The translations under genes were made by a program, and so were the position numbers. The notes under the pieces are model-generated. The model made no database searches, was not told the origin of the DNA, and was given only the letters and a program-made list of their open reading frames with translations. 64,000 nt of DNA from Lachnospiraceae bacterium. Lineage in GTDB: Bacteria; Bacillota; Clostridia; Lachnospirales; Lachnospiraceae. The DNA is taken from assembly GCA_024399135.1 (NCBI GenBank), contig JAKSHY010000005.1, forward strand, positions 89,807 to 153,806, written 5' to 3'. This document shows, piece by piece, positions 18,542 through 26,078 of the stretch; position 1 is the first letter of the stretch; each line of letters begins with the position of its first letter.

Positions 18542-18641
18542 AGTAACTAACTTCGTTCTGTAAATCCTTAGCCATTTCATCAATTTCGAATGAACCTGTC
18601 TTAATCTCACCGATTGAATTAGCAATACTAAAAATAGTAAG
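18534..18641 (-). pseudogene. 3' relic of a second methyl-accepting chemotaxis receptor
   Basis: Reading the minus strand gives about 35 codons ending EVSYFK and a TAA. Aligned with the last 33 residues of the receptor at 14603-16288, 21 of 33 are identical, including EIK, EID, AK and the terminal VSYFK. An in-frame TGA lies just upstream (18648-18650), with no homology beyond it. It is the tail of a lost receptor gene. The relic's stop overlaps the end of ansA by 8 bp. Confidence 0.85.
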
Positions 18642-18668
18642 CAAAAATCAGTTCAAAAACCTAAGTCA

Positions 18669-18842
18669 TCACATCTGATGTCTTACCACGAGATATTCAT
18701 CTCCAGGAACATAATACGGACAGTCTTCATAAGTACACGAAATGAATTTAGCCATTTCATCCTCATCCAAATCCATCTCACATGTATATTCCTCATAGTC
18801 CTCATCATATGTGTAATAATTACAATCGTCACATCTACTCAT
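18669..18842 (-). CDS. Small cysteine-rich acidic protein, DUF6472-like
   Basis: A 57-residue protein found by reading the minus strand. It starts MSRCDDCNYYTYDEDYEEYT, continues with CEMDLDEDEMAKF, then CTYEDCPYY and ends EYLVVRHQM. The ribosome site TAAGGAT precedes the ATG. Five cysteines in CxxC, C and C-x4-C spacing suggest a metal site. The pattern resembles a short clostridial family that I recall as DUF6472; function unknown. It sits alone between the receptor relic and folBK. Confidence 0.8.
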   Translation of the reverse strand: MSRCDDCNYYTYDEDYEEYTCEMDLDEDEMAKFISCTYEDCPYYVPGDEYLVVRHQM

Positions 18843-18911
18843 TTTTCTAAATCCTTACTAATTATTCAAACTGCATTAATATCCATTATGTAATGTTGCT
18901 CAAAATATACG

Positions 18912-19730
18912 TTATCGTGCTCTTAGCTCTATTAACATCTCATTAACTGTTTTATTGTTTTTAGGATTGACGAGGGAAGAATTCAACTCGCACAACGGTT
19001 CTAAAACAAATAATCTGTTTTCAATATCGGCATGTGGTATTGTAAGCTCGTTGGTTGACATAACTATCTCTTCGTAAAATAAGATATCAAGATCCAGCGT
19101 TCTTGGCCCCCAGTGTATTTCCCGCGTCCTTTTAGCACTGCTTTCAATTTCATGGAGTTTGTTTAATAATTCTTTTGGATTCATTAATGTCCAAAGCTCT
19201 ATTACTCCATTCAAGAAATCTCCCTGCTCTACATTACCATATGGTTTGGTTTCAATAAGAGTGGAGCATTTAACATCTTTTATATATTTGTCCTTGGTTA
19301 ATGAATCTATGGCATCCTGAATATACTTATTCCTGTCTCCTAAGTTAGAACCTACCCCCAAATATACCTGGTTCCATTTTCTCTTGATATTGACTGATAC
19401 ATCATCAAAATCTATAGGAATAGGTGCATGAGGCTTATGTATAGTTATGTAAACCTCTTCGACTATGGCATAATTAACTAAAATTTCTCTCGCAACAACC
19501 TCTGCGACTGTTTCTATTAAATCATATTTCTTTTCTAAAAAAGTTTCTTTAATTGTTTCTGAAACCTTCGAATAATCAACTGTTGAATCAAGTTCATCCA
19601 AAAGCCCGACATTCGTCATATCAAAACAGAGCTTGGCGTCTATCAAAAATTCCTGGCCTTCATCCTTCTCTTCTTTCAAAACTCCATGATAGCCATATAT
19701 TTTCAAACCTTTAATATTAATGAAATCCAC
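18912..19730 (-). CDS. folBK: Fused dihydroneopterin aldolase / HPPK
   Basis: Two consecutive folate-pathway enzymes in one chain of 272 residues. Residues 1-115 are dihydroneopterin aldolase (FINIKGLKIYGYHGVLKEE, later VYITIHKPHAPIP). Residues about 119-272 are 6-hydroxymethyl-7,8-dihydropterin pyrophosphokinase (VYLGVGSNLGDR, GPRTLDLDILFYEE, TIPHADIENRLFVLEPL). The start is GTG at 19730 behind AAAGGGA. The gene follows folP by 15 bp. Such folB-folK fusions are common in clostridia, so this is not a frameshift artefact. Confidence 0.95.
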   Translation of the reverse strand: MDFINIKGLKIYGYHGVLKEEKDEGQEFLIDAKLCFDMTNVGLLDELDSTVDYSKVSETIKETFLEKKYDLIETVAEVVAREILVNYAIVEEVYITIHKPHAPIPIDFDDVSVNIKRKWNQVYLGVGSNLGDRNKYIQDAIDSLTKDKYIKDVKCSTLIETKPYGNVEQGDFLNGVIELWTLMNPKELLNKLHEIESSAKRTREIHWGPRTLDLDILFYEEIVMSTNELTIPHADIENRLFVLEPLCELNSSLVNPKNNKTVNEMLIELRAR

Positions 19731-19745
19731 TTGTTTTCCCTTTTC

Positions 19746-20510
19746 TTAATACAAAACTTTTTCTGTCATCTTAATTGCTCTGGCATTAGCCCTTACATCA
19801 TGAACTCTTATATAATCAGCTCCCCACATCGTAGCCATAACACTGGTTGCTATCGTGCCCTCTAATCTATCCCCTATTGGAAGTTCCAGAGCGTTTCCAA
19901 TCATAGATTTATTGGATACACCTATCAAAATTGGATATCCAAGAGCTTTAAGATGTGTCATATTCTTAAACTCTCTTATATTGTCCTCGTATGTTTTATT
20001 AAATCCAATTCCCGGATCCAGTATCAAATTAGAATCCAAAATCCCCGCGGTTCTTGCCTTTTCTATAGTTTCCTTCATGTCATCAATGAGAGAACTGTAA
20101 TTTTCTTTATTATGCATAAGGACGTACTTAAGACCTGTTTGGGCTACCGTTTTAAACATATTCTCATCGAGCATTCCCATTCCAATATCATTTATTATAG
20201 AAGCTCCTGCTTTGCAGGCTTCCATGGCAACCTCAGCCTTATATGTATCAACAGAAATTTCTGTATTGAAGTTCTTTTTAATAGCTTCTATAACTGGTAT
20301 AACTCTTTCAATTTCTTCCTCTTTCGGAACAACACTAAAGCCAGGACGAGTAGATTCTCCACCAACATCAATTACGCTGGCACCATCTTTTATCATTTCT
20401 TCAACATGCTTTAATGTTATATCAAGATGATTTTTATTATCATAATATTTTCCACCATCAGAAAATGAATCCGGCGTAACATTCAAAATTCCCATTATCT
20501 TAGTTTTCAT
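19746..20510 (-). CDS. folP: Dihydropteroate synthase
   Basis: Condenses dihydropterin pyrophosphate with p-aminobenzoate; target of sulphonamides. The 254-residue TIM-barrel protein has IMGILNVTPDSFSDGGKYYD (residues 5-24), VIDVGGESTRPGF near 47, DTYKAEVA, the pterin-binding ILDPGIGFNKTYEDN near 159 and GVSNKSMIG. It lies between folC and folBK with 15-20 bp spacers. No GTP cyclohydrolase or pabABC gene is in the window. Confidence 0.96.
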   Translation of the reverse strand: MKTKIMGILNVTPDSFSDGGKYYDNKNHLDITLKHVEEMIKDGASVIDVGGESTRPGFSVVPKEEEIERVIPVIEAIKKNFNTEISVDTYKAEVAMEACKAGASIINDIGMGMLDENMFKTVAQTGLKYVLMHNKENYSSLIDDMKETIEKARTAGILDSNLILDPGIGFNKTYEDNIREFKNMTHLKALGYPILIGVSNKSMIGNALELPIGDRLEGTIATSVMATMWGADYIRVHDVRANARAIKMTEKVLY

Positions 20511-20529
20511 ATTTATTCCCTAAATCTTT

Positions 20530-21708
20530 CTATTCTTTCTTATTAACCCAATCAACAACTTCTCTGTGAAAACTTAATGATCCGAACACCAATATAATAT
20601 CCTTAGTTGTAGCCATCAGCTTTGCTATATCAAGTGCTTCCTCTATTCCACCGATTGCTGAAACATTAGTATTAAACATAGAAACATCTCTGGCCAGATT
20701 TTCTGCGCTATAGGCTCTTTGACCCTTAGTTGATACAGTAAGAATATGTTTAGCAACAGGCGCCATTATGGACGCAACAGTAACATGATCCTTGTCATAT
20801 AACATTCCGAACACTTCAATTATATTCTTATTAGGATATTTTTTAATAACGGCGTTTCTAAGAGCTTTCGCTGCACCCTCATTATGTGCACCATCTAAAA
20901 TAATGACAGGCTTTTCATTAATCTTCTCAAATCTTCCCGGCCACTTAACATTCCTGATTCCCGTAATAATAGTTTTTTCGTCTATATCATTAAATGGAGA
21001 AGGAAGGTTTAGTACCACATATTTTGCAAGTGTTGCATTCTGAATCTGATGGTCTCCCATCAATGGTATATACTTTTCAAGTTCTGTTTCTATATCCGCA
21101 AAAACAACCCGATTATGACTTCTATTTTCAAGGACAGCCCTCACGCTTTCATCCTGAATAGTTGAAACAACAACAGATGAAGGCTTAATTATTCCAGCCT
21201 TAACTGTAGCTATTTTCTCTAAAGTGTTGCCTAAGTAATTGGTATGGTCAATAGAAATTGGAGTAAATACACATGCCAATGTATTTTTAACAATATTGGT
21301 TGCATCTTCGGCGCCACCCATTCCGCATTCCAGGCACACTATGTCACACTTTTCTTTTTTGAAATACCAAAAAGCCAGCGCTGTTTCTTTTTCAAATGGA
21401 CTTGGAATATCGTATCCTTCTGCTTCAAGCTCACATACCGCATCATCTATGATTTTAAAACCAGCTTCCCAATCCTTCTTCGAAATAGGTCTGTTATTAA
21501 TCTTGATAATTTCGCGCTCATTAAAAACCGCAGGTGATGAGTAGCTTCCAACCCTGAAACCGGCTTCTTTTAATATTGATGAAATAAAAGCCCCTGTCGA
21601 TCCTTTTCCATTAGTACCTGCTATATGGATGAATTTAAGATCATCCTCCGGATTATTTAGTTTAGCACAAAGATATTTAATATTATCTAACCCTAATTTA
21701 ATGGCCAT
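20530..21708 (-). CDS. folC: Dihydrofolate/folylpolyglutamate synthase, short N-terminus
   Basis: Mur-ligase-like enzyme adding glutamate to (dihydro)folate. The 392 residues contain the P-loop HIAGTNGKGSTGAFISSI near residue 30, the SIDHTNYLGNTLEKIA segment and LDGAHNEGAAKAL near 268. The protein begins at KLGLDNIKYL, whereas homologues usually carry about 15-20 residues before this point. An in-frame TGA lies 9 bp upstream of ATG 21708 and AAGGAA supports that start, so the missing helix is real or due to a frame change upstream. Confidence 0.9.
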   Translation of the reverse strand: MAIKLGLDNIKYLCAKLNNPEDDLKFIHIAGTNGKGSTGAFISSILKEAGFRVGSYSSPAVFNEREIIKINNRPISKKDWEAGFKIIDDAVCELEAEGYDIPSPFEKETALAFWYFKKEKCDIVCLECGMGGAEDATNIVKNTLACVFTPISIDHTNYLGNTLEKIATVKAGIIKPSSVVVSTIQDESVRAVLENRSHNRVVFADIETELEKYIPLMGDHQIQNATLAKYVVLNLPSPFNDIDEKTIITGIRNVKWPGRFEKINEKPVIILDGAHNEGAAKALRNAVIKKYPNKNIIEVFGMLYDKDHVTVASIMAPVAKHILTVSTKGQRAYSAENLARDVSMFNTNVSAIGGIEEALDIAKLMATTKDIILVFGSLSFHREVVDWVNKKE

Positions 21709-21763
21709 ACATTTCCTTCATGTCAGATATTAAAACTATAAATTTATTTTTCCACAATAAAGG

Positions 21764-21787
21764 AGGCTATGATTCACATAGCCTCAA
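21764..21787 (-). terminator. Hairpin between the PH-like gene and folC
   Basis: GAGGCTATG pairs with CATAGCCTC around a short loop. On the minus strand it follows the stop of the gene at 21792 and is trailed by CTTTATT. It probably terminates the PH-like transcript, so folC would need its own promoter or read-through. Confidence 0.6.
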
Positions 21788-21791
21788 TTCA

Positions 21792-22193
21792 TTAATTAAT
21801 ATCTGGGATTCCGTCTCCATCAAGATCTGTAATGCTAGGATCAACACCTATATCCTGCATGTTAATGGTACGTCTTCTTATTCTTGCTTCCTCAGATTTC
21901 ATAAGGATATAATCCTTAATTTCTTTAGAGTTCTTAATGTGCTTAATCTCAAGAACATGATCTGTAGTATCTCCTGTATAACAGATGATAGTTCCCATCT
22001 TAAACATTCTCTCACCAAGACTTCTTGACAATTTAACATCCTGAATCTTATACATGAAGCAATCATCTTCAGTCTTCTTAAAAAAGCCTCTGTCAATGGT
22101 CAATACATCATCACCTATTTTATATACTGTAAAAGTAAATGGAAGTCCGAAAAAAGCCCATCTTTTTCTTTCAACAAATGCATATTCTGACAT
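21792..22193 (-). CDS. PH-like (bPH) domain protein with DxDGDG tail
   Basis: A 133-residue protein without a convincing membrane segment. Residues 1-100 look like a bacterial PH-like domain ([61 protein letters not shown]). The last 14 residues, [14 protein letters not shown], match the calcium-loop pattern DxDxDGxxD seen in dockerin or EF-hand-like repeats, which is unusual on an apparently cytoplasmic protein. GGCGGTG precedes the ATG. Function unknown. Confidence 0.7.
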   Translation of the reverse strand: MSEYAFVERKRWAFFGLPFTFTVYKIGDDVLTIDRGFFKKTEDDCFMYKIQDVKLSRSLGERMFKMGTIICYTGDTTDHVLEIKHIKNSKEIKDYILMKSEEARIRRRTINMQDIGVDPSITDLDGDGIPDIN

Positions 22194-22220
22194 AATTACA
22201 CCGCCTTTCTCATTGATTAA

Positions 22221-22249
22221 ATTATACTAGAATAAAAACCATATTGCAA
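22221..22249 (-). promoter_or_regulatory. Promoter of the PH-like gene, sharing its -35 box
   Basis: On the minus strand TTGCAA (22244-22249) and TATAAT (22221-22226) are separated by 17 bases, 28 bp ahead of the ATG at 22193. The -35 hexamer TTGCAA is its own reverse complement and also serves the divergent promoter at 22244-22273. Confidence 0.65.
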
Positions 22250-22273
22250 ACGAATATAGCCATATGATATATT
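22244..22273 (+). promoter_or_regulatory. Promoter of the nitroreductase gene, sharing its -35 box
   Basis: TTGCAA (22244-22249) and TATATT (22268-22273) are separated by 18 bases, 50 bp ahead of the ATG at 22323. The -35 box is the same palindromic hexamer as in the minus-strand promoter, so polymerase binding in the two directions should be mutually exclusive. Confidence 0.6.
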
Positions 22274-22322
22274 AGTAAAAATGCTAAAAAATGAATGTTT
22301 TGATATTAAAAAGGAGGGTTAT

Positions 22323-22862
22323 ATGAACGCAACAGAATGCATATTAGGAAGAAGAAGTATTCGAAAATTCAAGCAGGATTCTATTGATCATGAGCTTATT
22401 GAAAAGATTGTTAAAACAGCTTCATATTCACCATCCTGGAAGAATACTCAGATTACAAGATATATTGCAGTTGAAGGTGAATTAAAAGATAAAATTGCAT
22501 CTGAATGCACACCAGATTATGCAAGAAATGGTGAAATCATTAAAGATGCTCCTATGTTAATTGCCATCACAATGATTAAGAACCGATCAGGATTTGAAAG
22601 AGATGGTTCTTATTCAACCAGAAAAGAAGGTGGCTGGCAAATGTTCGATGCAGGAGTAGCAACCCAAAGCTTTTGTCTTGCAGCACACGAAGCAGGACTT
22701 GGAACTGTTATCATGGGAATCTTCGATGATGTTAAAGCTTCATCTTTATTAAACATTCCTGAAGAAAGAGAGCTTGTTTGCTTAATTCCTATCGGATATC
22801 CGGATGAGGCACCAACTGCTCCATCGCGTAAAGAGGTTTCAGATTTATTATCATTTCAATAA
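22323..22862 (+). CDS. Nitroreductase-family flavoprotein
   Basis: A 179-residue FMN-dependent oxidoreductase, probably NAD(P)H-driven, cytoplasmic. Family features are RRSIRKFKQDSI at the start (FMN phosphate contacts), SPSWKNTQ near residue 39, the central DAGVATQSFCLAAHEAGLGT and the final IPIGYPDEAPTAPSRKE. The ATG at 22323 follows AAGGAGG with good spacing; upstream in-frame starts are rejected. The natural substrate is unknown. A terminator follows the stop, so the gene is monocistronic. Confidence 0.93.
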   Translation: MNATECILGRRSIRKFKQDSIDHELIEKIVKTASYSPSWKNTQITRYIAVEGELKDKIASECTPDYARNGEIIKDAPMLIAITMIKNRSGFERDGSYSTRKEGGWQMFDAGVATQSFCLAAHEAGLGTVIMGIFDDVKASSLLNIPEERELVCLIPIGYPDEAPTAPSRKEVSDLLSFQ

Positions 22863-22867
22863 TTTCA

Positions 22868-22897
22868 AGGGTCGAGATTTTCTCGACTCTTTTTTTG
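22868..22897 (+). terminator. Intrinsic terminator after the nitroreductase gene
   Basis: GTCGAGA and TCTCGAC, extended outward by three pairs including one G-U, enclose a TTT loop and are followed by a run of seven or more T. Confidence 0.88.
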
Positions 22898-22941
22898 AAG
22901 AGTTTCTAATTTGGTAAATATATATTTGAAAGGGGATCACT

Positions 22942-23853
22942 ATGAGACATCTAATGAGTCCTTTGGACTTCACTGTTGAAGAGCTTGAGAATCTATTTTC
23001 TCTTGCGAACGACATAGAGCATAACATGGATAAGTATGCTCAAAAATGTGTTGGAAAGAAACTTGCTACATGCTTTTATGAACCTAGTACCAGAACTCGT
23101 CTTTCCTTCGAATCAGCAATGCTTAATTTAGGTGGAAGTGTAATTGGTTTTTCAGATGCCAACTCATCTTCTGCTTCTAAGGGCGAAAGTGTATCAGATA
23201 CAATAAGAGTTATATCATGCTTCGCTGATATATGTGCTATGAGACATCCAAAGGAAGGTGCACCTATGGTAGCAGCTTCTAAATCTTCCATCCCAGTTAT
23301 CAATGCAGGCGATGGAGGTCATCAGCACCCAACTCAGACCCTTACAGATTTATTAACTATACGATCTCTTAAAGGCGAAATTAAAGATTTCACCATTGGA
23401 TTGTGTGGAGACTTAAAGTTTGGACGTACAGTACACTCACTAATTAATGCACTGGTTAGATATCCAAACATCAAGTTCGTATTCATATCTCCTCCTGAGC
23501 TTAAGGTTCCTGACTATATCATAAGCGACCTCAACGAAAAAAATATAGAATACAAAGAAGTTATAAGTCTTGATGAAGTGATGTCAGAATTAGACTTTTT
23601 GTACATGACAAGAGTTCAAAGAGAAAGATTCTTCAATGAGGAAGACTATGTAAGATTAAAGGATTTTTACATATTGGATTCTCACAAAATGGAACTTGCT
23701 AAAAAGGATATGTTGGTGCTTCATCCGCTTCCAAGAGTTAATGAAATTTCAGTAGACGTAGATGACGATCCAAGAGCTGCTTATTTCAAGCAGGTACAGT
23801 ATGGTGTATATGTTCGTATGGCTTTAATACTTACACTTTTAGAGCTTGTATAG
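22942..23853 (+). CDS. pyrB: Aspartate carbamoyltransferase, catalytic chain
   Basis: Forms N-carbamoyl-aspartate in pyrimidine synthesis. The 303-residue chain has the carbamoyl-phosphate motif [15 protein letters not shown] (about 44-58), the Ser/Lys loop SSSASKGES near 76, [15 protein letters not shown] near 122, and MTRVQRERF and [11 protein letters not shown] in the aspartate-binding half. An AAAGGGGAT site precedes the ATG at 22942. It pairs with the regulatory chain 88 bp downstream, indicating an allosteric, Escherichia-like holoenzyme. Confidence 0.97.
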   Translation: MRHLMSPLDFTVEELENLFSLANDIEHNMDKYAQKCVGKKLATCFYEPSTRTRLSFESAMLNLGGSVIGFSDANSSSASKGESVSDTIRVISCFADICAMRHPKEGAPMVAASKSSIPVINAGDGGHQHPTQTLTDLLTIRSLKGEIKDFTIGLCGDLKFGRTVHSLINALVRYPNIKFVFISPPELKVPDYIISDLNEKNIEYKEVISLDEVMSELDFLYMTRVQRERFFNEEDYVRLKDFYILDSHKMELAKKDMLVLHPLPRVNEISVDVDDDPRAAYFKQVQYGVYVRMALILTLLELV

Positions 23854-23881
23854 CACCTAAAAAAACTGGTCATTTATTTAC

Positions 23882-23926
23882 TTGTAACTATTACAATATA
23901 CTAAAGAAAGGGTATCTAAAGGATAC
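23882..23926 (+). promoter_or_regulatory. Palindrome and small hairpin between pyrB and pyrI
   Basis: TTGTAA-CTA-TTACAA (23882-23896) is a perfect inverted repeat just before TATACT (23897-23902). TTATTT (23874-23879) lies 17 bases upstream of that box, so an internal pyrI promoter overlapped by an operator-like palindrome is possible. A 5-bp stem (GTATC / GATAC, 23912-23926) follows before the GGAG site of pyrI. Tentative. Confidence 0.35.
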
Positions 23927-23941
23927 TATAGGAGAAACAAT

Positions 23942-24373
23942 ATGCTTAATATAGGACAAATTGAAGAAGGCTTCGTTCTTGATCATATTAAAGCCGGAAA
24001 AAGCATGCAGATATATCATCATTTAGGATTGGACAAAATGGACAGCACCGTTGCCATCATAAGAAATGCAAAATCTGAAAAGATGGGAAAGAAAGATATA
24101 CTAAAAGTAGAATGTGATATCAATATGCTCGATCTTGATGTTCTTGCTTTTATTGATCACAATATTACAGTTAATGTAATTAAAGACGGAAATATAATTG
24201 CTAAAAAGGACCTGCAGCTTCCAAAGGAAATCAAAAATATTATCTACTGCAAGAACCCAAGATGTATCACTTCCATTGAGCAGGGACTTCCACATGTCTT
24301 CGTTCTTTCTGATGAAGAAAAAGAAATATACAGATGCAAATACTGTGAAGAAAAATATTCTGAGGTAAAATAG
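23942..24373 (+). CDS. pyrI: Aspartate carbamoyltransferase, regulatory chain
   Basis: Regulatory subunit that binds nucleotides and zinc and links catalytic trimers. The 143-residue chain begins LNIGQIEEGFVLDHIKAGKS, contains KIDKP-equivalent nucleotide-binding sequence NMLDLDVLAFIDHNITVN, and has the four zinc cysteines as CKNPRC (about 101-106) and CKYC (about 134-137). GGAGAAACAAT precedes the ATG. Presence of pyrI implies CTP/ATP control of the pathway at the protein level. Confidence 0.95.
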   Translation: MLNIGQIEEGFVLDHIKAGKSMQIYHHLGLDKMDSTVAIIRNAKSEKMGKKDILKVECDINMLDLDVLAFIDHNITVNVIKDGNIIAKKDLQLPKEIKNIIYCKNPRCITSIEQGLPHVFVLSDEEKEIYRCKYCEEKYSEVK

Positions 24374-24411
24374 TAAATATAATTATTCACTTGCCTCATC
24401 GTGGGCAACAA

Positions 24412-24443
24412 AAAAGCGTGCGTCACACTGGACGCACGCTTTT
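24412..24443. terminator. Bidirectional intrinsic terminator between pyrI and the symporter gene
   Basis: A 13-bp perfect stem (AAAAGCGTGCGTC / GACGCACGCTTTT) with a 6-base loop ACACTG. It ends in a T run on the plus strand and, read on the minus strand, in TTTTTTGTTG. It serves the convergent pyrBI and symporter transcripts. Confidence 0.9.
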
Positions 24444-24454
24444 ATTATATATAC

Positions 24455-25999
24455 TTATTTTGCATTAATTGCATTAAACTCTTCAACAACACTATTTTCT
24501 GGTTCCTTAGTTACTAAACTTACAACAACCATCAAAAGCATAGAAACGATGAATGCAGGAAGCAATTCATAAATATTGAAAGCACCACCAATTGGTCTTA
24601 CTAAGAACTTCCAGATAAATACTGTTGCGCCACCGCCAATCATACCTGCTAATGCGCCCTGTGTATTAGCTCTCTTCCAGAATAAAGCAAGAAGCATTAC
24701 CGCACCGAAAGCTCCACCAAATCCGGCCCACGCAAAGGATACAATACTAAATACTGATGAGTTAGGATCTAATGCAAGGAATACTGCAATAATACTGATT
24801 ACCAGGATAGTAACTCTTGCAAACCATAAATTCTGCTTATCAGTAAGCTTCTTTCCAAAGAACTCACCAACAATATTCTGTGAAACAGATGACGCTGCTG
24901 CTAACATCTGAGAATCTGCTGTTGACATTGTAGCTGCTAAAATACCAGCTAAAATTACACCTGCAACGATAGCAGCCAAAACTCCATTCTGAGAAAGAAG
25001 TTCAGCAATCTTAACAATAATGCTCTCTGACTTAGATGAATCATTTAAGTAATCAATAGCACCTGCTTTGTCTGTCATAGCACGACCAATCATACCGATT
25101 AATACTGCAACAGCCATAGCGATTACTACCCAGATTGAAGCAATTCTTCTACTAAGCTTAAGCTTATTCTCATCTTCGATAGCCATGAATCTTAATAAAA
25201 TATGTGGCATACCAAAATATCCAAGTCCCCATGCAAGTGTAGAAATAATATTAACTATTCCACCATAGCTTACAGATGAACCAGAAGCTGGATCAAATGT
25301 ATCAGTAAAACTCAGGTATGAAGGAATTTCTTTTGCGTTCTCCCATACCTTATCCCATCCTCCAGCAACACTAACACCGAAGAATACTACGATAATGAGT
25401 GCAACCGTCATAACAATACTCTGGATGAAGTCTGTTGTTGATACAGCCTTAAAGCCACCCATAACTGTATATGTTACGATAATAACTGCTGAAACGATCA
25501 TAGCAGTTGTATAATTAATGTTACCATCTGAAAGGCTGTTAAACAGCTTACCACATGCAGCAAATCCTGATGCAGTATAAGGAATAAAGAATACGATAAT
25601 CACTACAGCTGCAATAGCTGAAAGAATATTCTTCTTGTCGTGGAATCTCTTAGAGAAAAACTCCGGTACTGTGATAGCATCAATCTTAGCAGAATATCTG
25701 CGAAGCCTTTTTGCTACCAAAAGCCAGTTAAGATACGTTCCAACTGCGAGTCCTAAAACTGTCCAGCCAACCTCACATACACCGCAAAGATATGCAAGTC
25801 CTGGAAGACCCATCAATAAGTAACTTGACATATCAGAAGCTTCAGCCGACATTGCTGTTACGAAAGGTCCCATCTTACGTCCGCCAAGATAGAAGTCTGC
25901 ACTGTCTGAGTTACCCTTACTAAATTTGAATCCAATATACACAACCATAATCAAATAAATTGCAATGGCTGCGAGGATACAGAATTGATTTGTAGTCAT
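24455..25999 (-). CDS. putP: Sodium/solute symporter, proline-permease type
   Basis: Membrane transporter of the SSS family; 514 residues with about 13 hydrophobic segments. PutP-like signatures are DFYLGGRKMGPFVTAMSAEA near residue 36, SDMSSYLLMGLPG near 56, VMGGFKAVSTTDFIQS near 183 and AGILAATMSTADSQMLAAAS near 355. Sodium-coupled proline uptake is the best guess, but other substrates of the family are possible. It is alone between a bidirectional terminator and its own promoter at 26043-26071. Confidence 0.9.
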   Translation of the reverse strand: MTTNQFCILAAIAIYLIMVVYIGFKFSKGNSDSADFYLGGRKMGPFVTAMSAEASDMSSYLLMGLPGLAYLCGVCEVGWTVLGLAVGTYLNWLLVAKRLRRYSAKIDAITVPEFFSKRFHDKKNILSAIAAVVIIVFFIPYTASGFAACGKLFNSLSDGNINYTTAMIVSAVIIVTYTVMGGFKAVSTTDFIQSIVMTVALIIVVFFGVSVAGGWDKVWENAKEIPSYLSFTDTFDPASGSSVSYGGIVNIISTLAWGLGYFGMPHILLRFMAIEDENKLKLSRRIASIWVVIAMAVAVLIGMIGRAMTDKAGAIDYLNDSSKSESIIVKIAELLSQNGVLAAIVAGVILAGILAATMSTADSQMLAAASSVSQNIVGEFFGKKLTDKQNLWFARVTILVISIIAVFLALDPNSSVFSIVSFAWAGFGGAFGAVMLLALFWKRANTQGALAGMIGGGATVFIWKFLVRPIGGAFNIYELLPAFIVSMLLMVVVSLVTKEPENSVVEEFNAINAK

Positions 26000-26042
26000 A
26001 ACACACTCCTCTTATATACTTTTTTGTTTACACAACTTTTTT

Positions 26043-26071
26043 ATTTTAGCAAATTAAAGCGATAAAAACAA
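26043..26071 (-). promoter_or_regulatory. Predicted promoter of the symporter gene
   Basis: On the minus strand TTGTTT (26066-26071) and TAAAAT (26043-26048) are separated by 17 bases, 44 bp ahead of the ATG at 25999. It begins immediately after the pepD stop at 26079. Confidence 0.5.
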
Positions 26072-26078
26072 TATTATA

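Noticed and set aside
18678..18893. 71-codon plus-strand frame opposite the small cysteine-rich gene
   Set aside because: It is the shadow of the minus-strand gene, with no ribosome site or homology.
18912..19730. Frameshift artefact joining folB and folK
   Set aside because: Both domains are complete and such fusions are known in clostridia.
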